A stretch of 64,000 bases of DNA from NCBI RefSeq assembly GCF_029960785.1, contig NZ_JASBQE010000003.1, forward strand, positions 283,580 to 347,579. The letters run 5' to 3'. The DNA comes from Polyangium sp. 15x6 (lineage in GTDB: Bacteria; Myxococcota_A; Polyangia; Polyangiales; Polyangiaceae). The notes under the pieces are model-generated. The model searched no databases. It saw only the letters and a list, made by a program, of their open reading frames with translations, and was not told where the DNA came from. Below are positions 52,675-62,010 of this stretch, in pieces. The position numbers and the translations under genes are program-made. Every line of letters starts with the position of its first letter. Position 1 is the stretch's first letter.

Positions 52675-55469
52675 ACAAGCGCCTCCGGGTCATCGCTTGG
52701 GTCTCGACCTGCGTCGCGCTCGCAGGGCTCCTCTTCTGGGCCTATCGACGCTTCGTCCTCCTGCACCCCGAACCCACGCTGACGTGGGTTCGCGGCGGGA
52801 TCACCTACGAGCTGCTCAACCCGAAGATGCTCGGGGCGATCTTGCTCGCGCCGTGGTTCGTCGGCGTCCTCTCGCAGTCGCTCGCCGATCTGCCGTGGCC
52901 GCAGCGCGTGCTCTCGGTGCTCCTGCGCATCTCGTTCGTCGCGCTCCTCGCGCTCGGCCTCTCGCGCCTCGCGCGCACGGCCACGACCGAGAAGGTGTGC
53001 ACGGTCTACCTCGTCGACGTATCGGACTCCGTCACGGACGAGGCGCTCGACGACGCGCGCGCGGCCGTGCAGCGAGCCTGGGCCGAGAAGCCGAAGGACG
53101 CGGTCGTCAAGCTCGTCACGTTCGCGAAGCGGCCACGCGTCGTCGAGGTGGCCGAGGGCGAGGAAAACGGAAAACCTCCGCCGATCACGCGGCACGAGAG
53201 CGCCGACAAGGCGCAGTCGGAGTCGCTCGGCGCAGGCTCGAACCTGCAGGCGGCGCTCCAGCTCGCGTACGGCCTCTATCCGCAGGGCTACCTCAAGCGC
53301 GCCGTGCTCCTCACGGACGGCGTGCAGACCGAAGGCGACATCCTCGCCGAGTCGAACCGCGCCAAGGAGCTCGGGATCAAGCTCTTCACGATCCCGTATC
53401 GAAGGCCCGCGCCGCCCGAGGTGGCGGTGCGCGAGCTCAAGATGCCGGAGCGCGTGAAGGTCGGCGAGACGTTCGCGATCCACGCCGACATCTACGCGAC
53501 GCGGGCGACGAAGGCGCGCGCGCGGCTCTACCAGGGCGAGGCGCTGAACGGGCTCGAAGGCATCAAGGAGCTCGATCTCAAGGCCGGCCCGAACGACGTC
53601 ATCTTCAAGAGCGTCGTGCGTTTGCCGGGCCAGGTGACGTACGCGTTCGAGGTCGACGAGATCCCGGCCGACAAGTTCAAGGAGAACAACAAGTACGCGA
53701 CGACGATCGATGTCCCCGGGCGCCCGGCGGTGCTCTACATCGAGGGCACGCCGCAGCACGCGGGGCCGCTTTCGAGCGCGCTCACGGCGCAGCAGCTCGA
53801 CGTCGACGTGCGTCCGCCGGCGGGCTTTCCGGCCTCGGTCAAGGAGATCGAGCGCTTCGACTTCGTGATCCTGAGCGACACGCCGAAGGACGCCGTGTCG
53901 CTGCAGGCGCAGGAGCTCATCGAGACGTACGTCCGTGATCTCGGCGGTGGTTTCCTCTTCGCGGGCGGCGAGGCGGGCTACGGGCTCGGCGGCTGGTACC
54001 ACTCGACGATCGAGCGGATCTTGCCGGTCCGCATGGACAACGAGCGCAAAAAGGAGATGCCGAGCGTCGCCATGGTGCTCGTCATCGATCGCTCGGGCTC
54101 GATGACCGGTCTTCCGCTGGAGATGGCGAAGGCCGCGGCGAAGGCCACGTCGGGCGTGCTCTCGTCCGACGACCTCATCGAGGTGATCGCCTTCGACTCG
54201 GCGCCGACGCGGTACGTGAAGATGCAGCCTGCGCGAAACCGCTCGCGCATCGCGGGCGACATCGCGCGCATCCAGCCGGGCGGCGGCACCGAGATCTTTC
54301 CGGCGCTCGACGCGGCCTACCAGGACCTCACGGTCACGCAGGCCCGCAAGAAGCACGTCGTGCTGCTGACGGACGGCAAGGCATCGAGCTCGGGCATTCG
54401 TGATCTCGTGTCGGCGATGATCGCCGAGTCGATCACGGTGACGACCGTCGGCCTCGGCGGCGACGTGGACGAGCAGCTGCTCAAGATGATCGCCGACGTC
54501 GGCGGCGGCCGTTATCACGCCGTCGGAGACGCGAACAACCTGCCGCGCATCTTCACGAAAGAGACGGAGATGATCGCGCGCGCAGCCGCGGTCGAGGAGT
54601 GGTTCCCCGTCACGCAGGTCGGCGACGCGGCCTTCTTGCGCGGCGTCGACGTGCGCACCGCGCCGAACCTGCACGGCTACGTCTCGACGAAGATGAAGCC
54701 GCCGCCCGCAGTGGAGCTGCTCCAGAGCGACACGCAGGAGCCCATCCTCGCGCGCTGGCGCGTGGGCCTCGGCTGGACACTCGCATGGACGAGCGATGTG
54801 AAGTCGCGCTGGGCCGTCGAGTGGCTGAGGTGGCCGGGCTTCGAGCGCTTCTGGGGCCAGCTCGTGCACGAGCACATGCGGCAGAAGCATCGGCGCGAGC
54901 TCGACATGAAGGCCGAGGTCGTGGGCGGGCGGCTGCGCGCCTCGGTCGACGCCTTCGGGGCCGACGAGCGCTTCGAGAACAACCTGACCTCGAAGCTCTC
55001 GATCATCGTGCCGGGCGGCGAGACGAAGGTCGTCGACTTCCGGCAGACGGCGCCCGGTCGGTACGAGATCGATGAGCCGCTCGACAAGTACGGCTCGTTC
55101 CTGCTCCGGGCCGAGCACATGCGCGAGGCCGAGGGCGGCGCGATGAAGCAGGTCGCCGTGAGCTTCGGCCACGTGTCGAACCCGTACCCGAAGGAGTACG
55201 CGAGCTTCGAGGCCGATCTCCCGACGCTCGAGAAGGCGGCCCTCGCCACGGGCGCGGCCGTCGATCCCGCGTCCGTGCAAGCGATCTTCGACCCCGGCGG
55301 GGAGAAGGTGACGTACCACGAGGAGCTCTGGACGCGCTTCGTGTATGCGGCCATCGTGGTCTTCCTCCTCGACCTCTTCGTCCGTCGCGTCCGTCTGTTC
55401 GATCGGAAGTTCCTCCCGAAGCGCGGGGCGCGCCCGTCCGGGCAAGCGGCCTCTGCGCGAGGGGCGTGA
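52671..55469 (+). CDS. Large membrane protein with two VWA domains
   Basis: A 932-residue protein beginning with GTG at 52671 that overlaps the stop of the previous gene. The N-terminus has three hydrophobic segments (VSTCVALAGLLFWAY, AILLAPWFVGVLSQ, ISFVALLALGLSRLAR). A first VWA domain starts at Asp116 (DVSDSV), a beta/glutamine-amidotransferase-like stretch covers about 330-460, and a second VWA domain has a clean MIDAS DRSGSM from Asp473. The C-terminal membrane helix is FVYAAIVVFLLDLFV near 895. Together with the DUF58 protein and the BatA-like protein, this gives four VWA domains from three genes. The closest family is the uncharacterised double-VWA proteins of bacterial MoxR operons. 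Confidence 0.9.
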   Translation: MNKRLRVIAWVSTCVALAGLLFWAYRRFVLLHPEPTLTWVRGGITYELLNPKMLGAILLAPWFVGVLSQSLADLPWPQRVLSVLLRISFVALLALGLSRLARTATTEKVCTVYLVDVSDSVTDEALDDARAAVQRAWAEKPKDAVVKLVTFAKRPRVVEVAEGEENGKPPPITRHESADKAQSESLGAGSNLQAALQLAYGLYPQGYLKRAVLLTDGVQTEGDILAESNRAKELGIKLFTIPYRRPAPPEVAVRELKMPERVKVGETFAIHADIYATRATKARARLYQGEALNGLEGIKELDLKAGPNDVIFKSVVRLPGQVTYAFEVDEIPADKFKENNKYATTIDVPGRPAVLYIEGTPQHAGPLSSALTAQQLDVDVRPPAGFPASVKEIERFDFVILSDTPKDAVSLQAQELIETYVRDLGGGFLFAGGEAGYGLGGWYHSTIERILPVRMDNERKKEMPSVAMVLVIDRSGSMTGLPLEMAKAAAKATSGVLSSDDLIEVIAFDSAPTRYVKMQPARNRSRIAGDIARIQPGGGTEIFPALDAAYQDLTVTQARKKHVVLLTDGKASSSGIRDLVSAMIAESITVTTVGLGGDVDEQLLKMIADVGGGRYHAVGDANNLPRIFTKETEMIARAAAVEEWFPVTQVGDAAFLRGVDVRTAPNLHGYVSTKMKPPPAVELLQSDTQEPILARWRVGLGWTLAWTSDVKSRWAVEWLRWPGFERFWGQLVHEHMRQKHRRELDMKAEVVGGRLRASVDAFGADERFENNLTSKLSIIVPGGETKVVDFRQTAPGRYEIDEPLDKYGSFLLRAEHMREAEGGAMKQVAVSFGHVSNPYPKEYASFEADLPTLEKAALATGAAVDPASVQAIFDPGGEKVTYHEELWTRFVYAAIVVFLLDLFVRRVRLFDRKFLPKRGARPSGQAASARGA

Positions 55470-55667
55470 TGCGTGGAGAGAAGCGTTGTGACGAGCACGT
55501 GAAGGCTCGCTCGCCGACCTGGACGGGAAATGCACGTGGCAGCCGCGTCTCGGGTTCCGTGTTTCCAGGTGAAGTGGTAGAAGGGGACGAAGGTTCGTCC
55601 TGTTGTCGACGGCCTTCGGCCGATCTTGGACATTCCCAGCTCGGACCTCGAACCCCGGCGTGATGAC
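55470..55667. other. Gap after the VWA operon
   Basis: About 200 nt. A 65-codon frame starts at 55466, overlapping the previous stop, but it has no recognisable features. No hairpin with a T tract is seen. Confidence 0.45.
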
Positions 55668-56612
55668 GTGAGCTCTCTCGATGCCCTCCTGACCCGCCTC
55701 GAAGCGGGGCGCCCGCTCGTCCTGGGTGGCGATCCGGTCTCGTCCTTCGCGGCGAGGGGCGTGGAGACCTCCGGCGCGGCGCCCCTCGGCCGCGCCGTGC
55801 GCGAGAACCCCGGCGCGGTCTCCGAGCACTACCGCCAGGAGATCGCCGCCGGATCGGACGTGATCGTCGCGGTCACGGACGAGACGATGCCGCGGGCGCT
55901 CGCGCAGATCGGCATGGCGTTCCGCTCCGCCGCGCTCACGGGCGCAGCCGTCGACCTCGCGATCGAAGCAGTCGGCGCTGCGCCTCGTCCGGTCGTCGTG
56001 GCGGGCCTGCTTGGCGCGCGCTGGATAGCGCCCGCGCTCCCCGAGCGGATCACCGAAGAGTACGCGATGCACGCGACGCGCCTGTCGACGTCGGGCTGCG
56101 AGCTCATCATCGCGCGTGGTTTCTCGCCGGAGGCTTTCCGGCACGGCACGCAGCTCGCGCGCATGGCGCGGCTCTCGGCCATCGTGAGCGCGTGCGCGAC
56201 GCAGCTCCCCACGTGGGCGCTACTCGAAACATCGGACGGCGAGCGTGTCGTCGATGGGGACTCGCTGGAAGAGGGGACACGCACCGCGGTCGAGGCGGGC
56301 GTGCATGCAGTGCTCGTCGACGCGCCGAGCGAGAGTGCGGCCAAGGCTGCGCTGGAGATCGTGACGCGCGCGGGGGCTCCGCGCGTCGGGGTTCTGCTCG
56401 CGGCGAGCCCCGAGTGCCAACATGGCGTACCAGACACCACGACATCGGTGGATGCGTGGGCCGCGGCGTGCAAACGTCTGGTGGACGCAGGGGCGAGGTT
56501 CGTCGGCGGTGGTGCTGGGACCACGGCAAAACACGTCGCTGTCCTCGCGCGTGTGCTTGGTCCGAAGGGATCCGGCTCGGAGCGCTCCCCGATGTGGCCG
56601 CAGGCCGTCTAG
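55668..56612 (+). CDS. Degenerate homocysteine S-methyltransferase-like protein
   Basis: The 314-residue protein follows the homocysteine S-methyltransferase barrel pattern: LLTRLEAGRPLVLGGDPVSS (the DGGLGT position), RENPGAVSEHYRQEIAAGSDVIVAVTDETM, and the closing VGGGAGTTAKHVAVLA. In active enzymes the last motif is GGCCGT, whose two Cys bind zinc; here they are Gly and Ala. The remaining zinc Cys in a VNC strand is replaced by AASPEC. So the zinc site looks absent and the standard methyl transfer is unlikely. The GTG at 55668 fits homologous N-termini; a TTG at 55626 is an alternative and neither has a convincing Shine-Dalgarno. It precedes the glutamate-cysteine ligase gene by 48 nt. Confidence 0.75.
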   Translation: MSSLDALLTRLEAGRPLVLGGDPVSSFAARGVETSGAAPLGRAVRENPGAVSEHYRQEIAAGSDVIVAVTDETMPRALAQIGMAFRSAALTGAAVDLAIEAVGAAPRPVVVAGLLGARWIAPALPERITEEYAMHATRLSTSGCELIIARGFSPEAFRHGTQLARMARLSAIVSACATQLPTWALLETSDGERVVDGDSLEEGTRTAVEAGVHAVLVDAPSESAAKAALEIVTRAGAPRVGVLLAASPECQHGVPDTTTSVDAWAAACKRLVDAGARFVGGGAGTTAKHVAVLARVLGPKGSGSERSPMWPQAV

Positions 56613-56660
56613 GCCTGATCTGCGCCTCCAACTCCCCGAACAGCTTGAGAACCACGAACG

Positions 56661-58022
56661 ATGGCCGAAGCGAGCCTTTCGAATCACGCGGAGATCATCC
56701 GCGGCATCGATGACCTCCTGATCCCTTTCCACGCGGCGATGAAGCCGCGCGATCGTTACCGCATCGGCGCGGAAGCCGAGAAGTTCGGCGTCGACACGAC
56801 GACCGGGGCGCCCCTGCCTTACGAGGGCCCGCGCAGCGTCCTCACGGTGCTCGAAGCGCTCGTCGAGCGCCACGGCTGGAAGATCGATCGCGAGTCGCCC
56901 ACGGGCCCGATCATCGCCCTCGAACGCGCGGGCGCCTCCGTCACCCTCGAGCCGGGCGGCCAGCTCGAGCTCTCCGGCGCCGCGTTCGACAACGTCCACC
57001 AGATCTGCCTGGAGATGAGCGGTCATCTCGCGGAGCTGCGCGACATCTCGGGCGAGCTCAACCTGAGCTGGCTCGGCGTCGGCTTTCATCCGCTCGCGCG
57101 GCAGGACGAGTTGCCGTGGGTGCCGAAGTCTCGGTACGGCATCATGCGTCGCTACCTCCCGACGCGCGGCACGGGCGGCCTCGACATGATGCGCCGCACG
57201 GCCACGGTGCAGGCGAATTTCGACTACTCGAGCGAAGAGGGCGCGATGCGCGCGCTCCGCGTCTCGCTCCGGCTCTCGCCCGTCACCACGGCGATGTTCG
57301 CGAACTCCCCGTTCGTCGAGGGCGCCCTCTGGGGCGGCAAGAGCCGGCGCGCGCTCACGTGGCTCAGCGTGGATCCCGCGCGGCAAGGGCTGCTCGAGAA
57401 CGTGCTCGAGCGCGGCAAGCGCTTCGTCGACTACGTCGAGTGGGCGCTCGATGCGCCGATGTTCCTCATCAAGCGCGGCGATGCGGTCCTCGAGAACACG
57501 GGCCAGTCCTTCCGCAGCTTCTTGAAGCACGGCTTCCGCGGTCACCACGCGACCTCGACGGACTGGCAGACGCACCTGAACACGCTCTTCCCCGAGGTGC
57601 GCCTCAAGCGCACGATCGAGGTGCGCGGCGCGGACTCGCAGTCGGCCGCGCTCACGTGCGCGCTGCCTGCGCTCTGGACGGGCATCCTCTACGACGAGCG
57701 CGCCCTCGACGAGGCCGAGGCGCTCACCGAGAGTTTCACCTATGCCGAGCTCGAAGCGCTCCGTCCGGAGCTCGCCGAGAAGGGGCTCGGGGCGACGTTC
57801 CGCGGCGAGAAGCTCGCGGCGCTCGCGGAGCGCGTGCTCGTCATCGCCGAGGGCGGGCTCGCGCGGCGGGCTCGGATGCGCAATGGCAAGGACGAGCGCG
57901 TGCACCTCGCGCGCCTCGGCAGCCTCGTCGAGAAGGGTCAGTGTCCCGCGGACGCGCTCGTCGAGGGGCTCGACGCCGGCTCGGATCTACGCAGCGAGAT
58001 CCTCGTGCGGGCTCGCATCTAG
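56661..58022 (+). CDS. gshA: Glutamate-cysteine ligase (plant-type / GCS2 class)
   Basis: A 453-residue protein with GCS2 landmarks: RIGAEAEKFG (glutamate-binding Glu), EPGGQLELSG, FHPLARQDELPWVPKSRYGIMRRYLPTRGTGGLDMMRRTATVQANFDYSSE, LFPEVRLKRTIEVRGAD. It forms gamma-glutamylcysteine from glutamate and cysteine with ATP in the cytosol, the first step of glutathione synthesis. This plant-type version occurs in many proteobacteria and myxobacteria. No glutathione synthetase gene is near. The ATG at 56661 is about 12 residues before the family core. Confidence 0.93.
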   Translation: MAEASLSNHAEIIRGIDDLLIPFHAAMKPRDRYRIGAEAEKFGVDTTTGAPLPYEGPRSVLTVLEALVERHGWKIDRESPTGPIIALERAGASVTLEPGGQLELSGAAFDNVHQICLEMSGHLAELRDISGELNLSWLGVGFHPLARQDELPWVPKSRYGIMRRYLPTRGTGGLDMMRRTATVQANFDYSSEEGAMRALRVSLRLSPVTTAMFANSPFVEGALWGGKSRRALTWLSVDPARQGLLENVLERGKRFVDYVEWALDAPMFLIKRGDAVLENTGQSFRSFLKHGFRGHHATSTDWQTHLNTLFPEVRLKRTIEVRGADSQSAALTCALPALWTGILYDERALDEAEALTESFTYAELEALRPELAEKGLGATFRGEKLAALAERVLVIAEGGLARRARMRNGKDERVHLARLGSLVEKGQCPADALVEGLDAGSDLRSEILVRARI

Positions 58023-58093
58023 AGCCGCCATCGCAGGGAGAACGAGCCCTCGTTCGGCGCGCTCTCTCGCTTCTGGGGGACGGGGTTCGGACG

Positions 58094-59446
58094 ATGTCGA
58101 CGATTCTCTATCTGTTCGCGACGGCGCTTCTCATCCTGCTGAACGCGTTCTTCGTCGCCTCCGAGTTCGCCATCGTCAAGATGCGTCCCTCGCGCCTCGA
58201 GCAGCTCGTGCGCAGCGGCGACGCGCGCGCCAAGCGGGCGCTCGCGATGTCGCAGCGCCTCGACGCGTACCTCTCGGCGAACCAGCTCGGCATCACGCTC
58301 GCGAGCCTCGGCCTCGGCTGGATCGGCGAGCCTGCGGTCGCGCACCTCCTCGAGCCTGCGCTCCTCCGGTTCGGCGTCGGCCCCGAGGCCACGCACGCGA
58401 TCGCCCTCGGCGTCGCGTTCACCCTGATCATGTCGCTGCACACGATCATCGGTGAGCTCGCGCCGAAGACGCTCGCCATCCAGCGCACCGAGAAGGTCAC
58501 GCTCTGGGCCGCGCAGCCGCTCCACGTCTTCTTCGTCCTGATGTGGCCCATCATCTGGGTCTTGAACTCCGCGGCGAACGGCTTCGTCCGGCTCTTCGGC
58601 CTCCAGCCCGCGCACGAGGAGGAGATCGCGCACACCTCCGAGGAGCTCCGCATCCTCCTCACGAGAAGCCCCGCGGGCCTCGATCCCGCGCTGCGCAGCA
58701 TGCTCGTGCGCATCTTCGACCTGCGCCGCCGCACCGCGCGCCATGTCATGTCGCTGCGCAGCGAGGCCGCGACGCTCCGGGCCGCGATGAGCATCGACGA
58801 GGCCGTGAAGATCGTCGCGGAGGCCGGCTACTCGCGGTATCCCGTCCTCGACGCCCAGGGCCACACCGTGCTCGGGTACCTGCACCTGCGCGACCTCTTC
58901 GACGTCCTCTCGGGACGTCGCAAGGCCGCGCGTGTCGCCGAGCTCCTCCGCAAGCCGATCTTCGCCCGCGAGAACACCTCCGTCGAGCGCCTCCGCCTGG
59001 AGATGCAGGCCAAGCAGATCCCCGTGGCGATCGTCACGAGCCCGACCGGCGAGTTCGTCGGACTCGTCACGATCGAGGACGTGCTCGAAGAGATCGTCGG
59101 CGAGATCCGGGACGAGAACGACGAGGAGGTGCCGCCGATCCATCGGCGTGGTCCGGGCATCGTCGAGGTCGACGGCCGCGTCCTGCTCGCGGACCTCGAG
59201 CGTGACGCGGGCATCGTCCTTCTGCCCGAGGCGAAGACCGTCGAGACCGTGGGCGGCTACATCCTCGAGCGGCTCGAACATCCGGCCGAGCCCAAGGATC
59301 GTGTCGAGTGCGAGGGCTACACGCTCGTCGTGACGGACGTCGTCGGCCGGCGCGTGCGTCGCGTCCGCATCGTCACGACCGACAAGTCGGTGCCGCCGCC
59401 GCCGCCGTCGGCGGCCGAGGCGGATGGCGGCGGGCTGCCCGAGTGA
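58094..59446 (+). CDS. CNNM/CorC (HlyC/CorC) family membrane protein
   Basis: A 450-residue protein with the DUF21 membrane domain in the first 190 residues (YLFATALLILLNAFFVASEFAIVKMRPSRLE, NQLGITLASLGLGWIGEPAV, IIGELAPKTLAIQRTEKV), then two CBS domains (about 205-335, with SRYPVLDAQGHTVLGYLHLRDLF and IVTSPTGEFVGLVTIEDVLEEIVGEI) and a C-terminal CorC/HlyC domain. The CNNM-type domain is implicated in magnesium or cation homeostasis. The ATG at 58094 is in frame with a long upstream shadow that is not used. Starts 71 nt after gshA. A proline-rich tail (PPPPPS) ends the protein. Confidence 0.94.
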   Translation: MSTILYLFATALLILLNAFFVASEFAIVKMRPSRLEQLVRSGDARAKRALAMSQRLDAYLSANQLGITLASLGLGWIGEPAVAHLLEPALLRFGVGPEATHAIALGVAFTLIMSLHTIIGELAPKTLAIQRTEKVTLWAAQPLHVFFVLMWPIIWVLNSAANGFVRLFGLQPAHEEEIAHTSEELRILLTRSPAGLDPALRSMLVRIFDLRRRTARHVMSLRSEAATLRAAMSIDEAVKIVAEAGYSRYPVLDAQGHTVLGYLHLRDLFDVLSGRRKAARVAELLRKPIFARENTSVERLRLEMQAKQIPVAIVTSPTGEFVGLVTIEDVLEEIVGEIRDENDEEVPPIHRRGPGIVEVDGRVLLADLERDAGIVLLPEAKTVETVGGYILERLEHPAEPKDRVECEGYTLVVTDVVGRRVRRVRIVTTDKSVPPPPPSAAEADGGGLPE

Positions 59447-59489
59447 TGGCTGGAGTGGACTCGGGCTCGCTCTCGGTTTAACCGGGAGC

Positions 59490-61811
59490 ATGCACAAGGC
59501 ACAGGGTTTGGCGGGCGTGCTCGCGCTCGCGGGGGTGCTCTCCGGTTGCGGAGGGGCCGGCGAGCCGTGGCCGAAGCGGCCGCTCTTGAACGAGATGACG
59601 AAGGACCGCGCGGCAGAGGGCGCGCCCAAGGCGGCGGCGTCGCAAGCCGATGCGACGCGCGGTGCGATCCTCGGTCCCGAGAAGAGCGCCATCAAGTACG
59701 AGCGTTTGGTGAAGATGCCGGAGCCGGGGTGGAACATCCCGCGCGCGGTCCAGCCTTCGCCCGACGGCAAGCTCGTCACGTACCTCGCGAGCGAGTCGGG
59801 CGACATGACGATGTCGCTCTTCGGGTTCGACCTCTCGACGCGCACGTCCAAGGTGCTGCTCCGCGCTTCGGATTTGCCGGACAGCTCGAAGCCGCTCTCG
59901 CGCGAGGAGGAGCTCCGGCGCGAGCGCCAGCGGCAGAAGACGATGGGCATCGTCGCGTACCAGTGGGCCGAGAAGGCGCCCGTGATGATCGTGCCTTCGT
60001 CGGGGGACGTCTTCGTGCGGCAAGGGGCGGGCACGATCACGCGGCTCACGGAGACGAAGGAGCCCGAGCTCGACCCGCAGATCTGCGCCACGGGCGAGCG
60101 TGTCGCGTTCGTCCGGTCGGATGACCTCTGGGTCGTGGACGTCGCGACGCGCAAGGAAACGCGGCTCACGACGGGCGGACCTGCGGGGACGACGCGCGGC
60201 CAGAGTGATTTCCTCGGGCAGGAGGAGCTCGACGAGCCGCACGGGTTTTTCTGGTCCCCGGGCTGCGACAAGATTGCTTATCTCGAGGTCGACGAGCGCG
60301 AGGTCCCCGAACATCCGGTGCTCGGGTATCGCGGCGAGAAGCCCGACCTCATGATGCAGAAGTATCCCGCGGTGGGCGACAAGAACCCCAAGGTCCGCGC
60401 GGGGATCGTCGATCTCAAGACGAAGAAGACGACCTGGTTGAAATGGCCCGCCGAGGCCGAGCGCTACATGGTCCGCTTCCACTGGGCGCCCGACGGCAAT
60501 GCGCTTTATCTGCAGACGCTCGACCGGTTCCAGAAGCGCCTCGCGCTCGTGCGTGCGGACGCGAAGAGCGGCGAGACGAAGGAGCTCTTCGCGGAGACCT
60601 CGGCCACGTGGCTCGATCCGGCCTCGTTCAAGCCGCTCGATGATTCCAAGCGGTTCCTCTGGACGCGCCCCATCGGCGGGCATATCCACCTCGAAGTTCG
60701 CGACGCTGCCACGGGCGCGCCGATCAAGCAGCTCACCTCGGGCGAATGGGACGTGCATCTCCTCAGCCGCGTCGACGAGGCGAACGGGCGCGTCTTTTAC
60801 ATCGCGGATAGCAAGGAAGCGCCGCTCGATCGGCAGCTCTATTCGGTGAAGTTCGACGGCAGCGAGACGAAGCGCTGGACCGAGGAGCCTGGCGTGCATT
60901 ACGCGGGCGTCGATCGGAACGCGAAGATCGCCATGGACATCCATTCGGCGAAGGATCGGCCACCGAAGGTGGTCATTCGTGAGCTCGGAGGCGCTGTGAT
61001 CGGCGACCTCACGTTCCCGATGGATCCCGATTTCGCCTCGCTCGGCGTGCGTACGCCCGAGATTTTCTCGGTGGACGCCCCCGGCGGCGTGAAGCTTTAT
61101 GGCACGCTCCTGCCGCCGCGCGTGATCGAGCCCGGGAAGAAATATCCGGTCATCGTCATGGTGTATGGCGGCCCGGGCGTGCAGACGGTGCTCAACATGT
61201 GGTCGCCGTACCTCCTGTGGCAGCACCTCGCGGATCGTGGGTTCGTCGTCTACCAGCTCGACAACCGCGGCACCTCGGGACGGGGCCCGGCGTTCGAGGC
61301 GCCGCTCTACAAGAACATCGGCCACGTGGAGCTCGAGGACCAGATCGCCGGCCTCGACGCCGTCGCCAAGCGCCCGTACGTCGACGCGAGCCGCGTCGGG
61401 ATCATCGGCCACAGCTATGGCGGGTTCATGGCGGCGCTCGCGTTGCTCAAGGCGCCCGATCGGTTCCATGTGGGCGTCGCGGGTTCGCTCGTGACGGACT
61501 TCCGGCTCTACGACAGCGCATACACCGAGCGATACCTCGGCGACCCCAAGGCGGACGCGAAGGCGTACGAGGCGGCGGACCTGACGAAGCTCGCGGGAAA
61601 CCTCCGCGGCAAGCTCTTCCTCCTGCACGCGCTCATGGATGAAAACGTGCACTTCCAGAACACGGCGGAGTTCATCGACGCGCTCGTCGCGGCGAACAAG
61701 CGCTTCGACCTGCTCGTGTTCCCCGGCGAGCGCCACGGCTACCGGGCGCCGGCCGCGAAGCTCTACGCGACCCAGCGGTCGATCGAATATTTCGTGGAGA
61801 ACCTGCGGTAG
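59490..61811 (+). CDS. Dipeptidyl-peptidase IV-type (S9) lipoprotein
   Basis: The 773-residue protein starts with an ATG after GGGAGC and has a lipobox signal VLSGC (Cys20). A large beta-propeller region (about 80-530; LGQEELDEPHGFFWSPGCDKIAYLEVDE carries the dipeptide-binding Glu pair) is followed by the alpha/beta hydrolase domain with catalytic Ser642 in GHSYGGF, Asp717 in LMDENVHF and His749 in GERHGY, matching the spacing of DPP-IV. It probably removes Xaa-Pro dipeptides from peptides outside the cytoplasm, lipid-anchored to a membrane. The length is typical of the S9B subfamily. Confidence 0.92.
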   Translation: MHKAQGLAGVLALAGVLSGCGGAGEPWPKRPLLNEMTKDRAAEGAPKAAASQADATRGAILGPEKSAIKYERLVKMPEPGWNIPRAVQPSPDGKLVTYLASESGDMTMSLFGFDLSTRTSKVLLRASDLPDSSKPLSREEELRRERQRQKTMGIVAYQWAEKAPVMIVPSSGDVFVRQGAGTITRLTETKEPELDPQICATGERVAFVRSDDLWVVDVATRKETRLTTGGPAGTTRGQSDFLGQEELDEPHGFFWSPGCDKIAYLEVDEREVPEHPVLGYRGEKPDLMMQKYPAVGDKNPKVRAGIVDLKTKKTTWLKWPAEAERYMVRFHWAPDGNALYLQTLDRFQKRLALVRADAKSGETKELFAETSATWLDPASFKPLDDSKRFLWTRPIGGHIHLEVRDAATGAPIKQLTSGEWDVHLLSRVDEANGRVFYIADSKEAPLDRQLYSVKFDGSETKRWTEEPGVHYAGVDRNAKIAMDIHSAKDRPPKVVIRELGGAVIGDLTFPMDPDFASLGVRTPEIFSVDAPGGVKLYGTLLPPRVIEPGKKYPVIVMVYGGPGVQTVLNMWSPYLLWQHLADRGFVVYQLDNRGTSGRGPAFEAPLYKNIGHVELEDQIAGLDAVAKRPYVDASRVGIIGHSYGGFMAALALLKAPDRFHVGVAGSLVTDFRLYDSAYTERYLGDPKADAKAYEAADLTKLAGNLRGKLFLLHALMDENVHFQNTAEFIDALVAANKRFDLLVFPGERHGYRAPAAKLYATQRSIEYFVENLR

Positions 61812-61826
61812 GTGCCTCGGGGGGAG

Positions 61827-61854
61827 GGGGCTCGGACGAGCTGGGCCGAGCCCC
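61827..61854 (+). terminator. Hairpin after the DPP-IV-type gene
   Basis: A 9-bp perfect stem GGGGCTCGG (61827-61835) with CCGAGCCCC (61846-61854) closes a 10-nt loop 15 nt after the stop. A T tract is lacking, so termination may be Rho-assisted. Confidence 0.55.
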
Positions 61855-61864
61855 TTCGAGGCCC

Positions 61865-61893
61865 TTGCTCTGGACCCGGACGTCGTCTAGAGT
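61865..61893 (+). promoter_or_regulatory. Promoter of the tRNA-Pro gene
   Basis: TTGCTC (61865-61870), 17-nt spacer, TAGAGT (61888-61893), with the predicted start about 25 nt before the tRNA. Confidence 0.65.
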
Positions 61894-61926
61894 GCCGCCG
61901 CGCGGTGCCCGACAGCGGGCGGCGTC

Positions 61927-62003
61927 CGGGGAGTCGCACAGTCCGGTAGTGCACGAGCTTTGGGTGCTCGTTGTCGTGGGTTCAAATCCCACCTCCCCGA
62001 CCA
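61927..62003 (+). tRNA. tRNA-Pro (anticodon UGG)
   Basis: All parts are present: a 7-bp acceptor stem CGGGGAG/CTCCCCG, D arm, a CGAGC-TTTGGGT-GCTCG anticodon arm with anticodon TGG, a short variable loop, a GTGGG-TTCAAAT-CCCAC T arm, discriminator A and an encoded CCA. The total is 77 nt. It decodes CCN proline codons by wobble. Confidence 0.97.
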
Positions 62004-62010
62004 GTATCAC

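Noticed and set aside
55466..55663. 65-codon frame overlapping the stop of the last VWA gene
   Set aside because: Although the overlap looks like coupling, the product has no regular pattern and no similarity that I can recognise.
52602..56144. Long minus-strand frame opposite the VWA operon
   Set aside because: Arg/His/Asp-rich shadow translation, while the plus-strand genes have clear VWA and membrane features.
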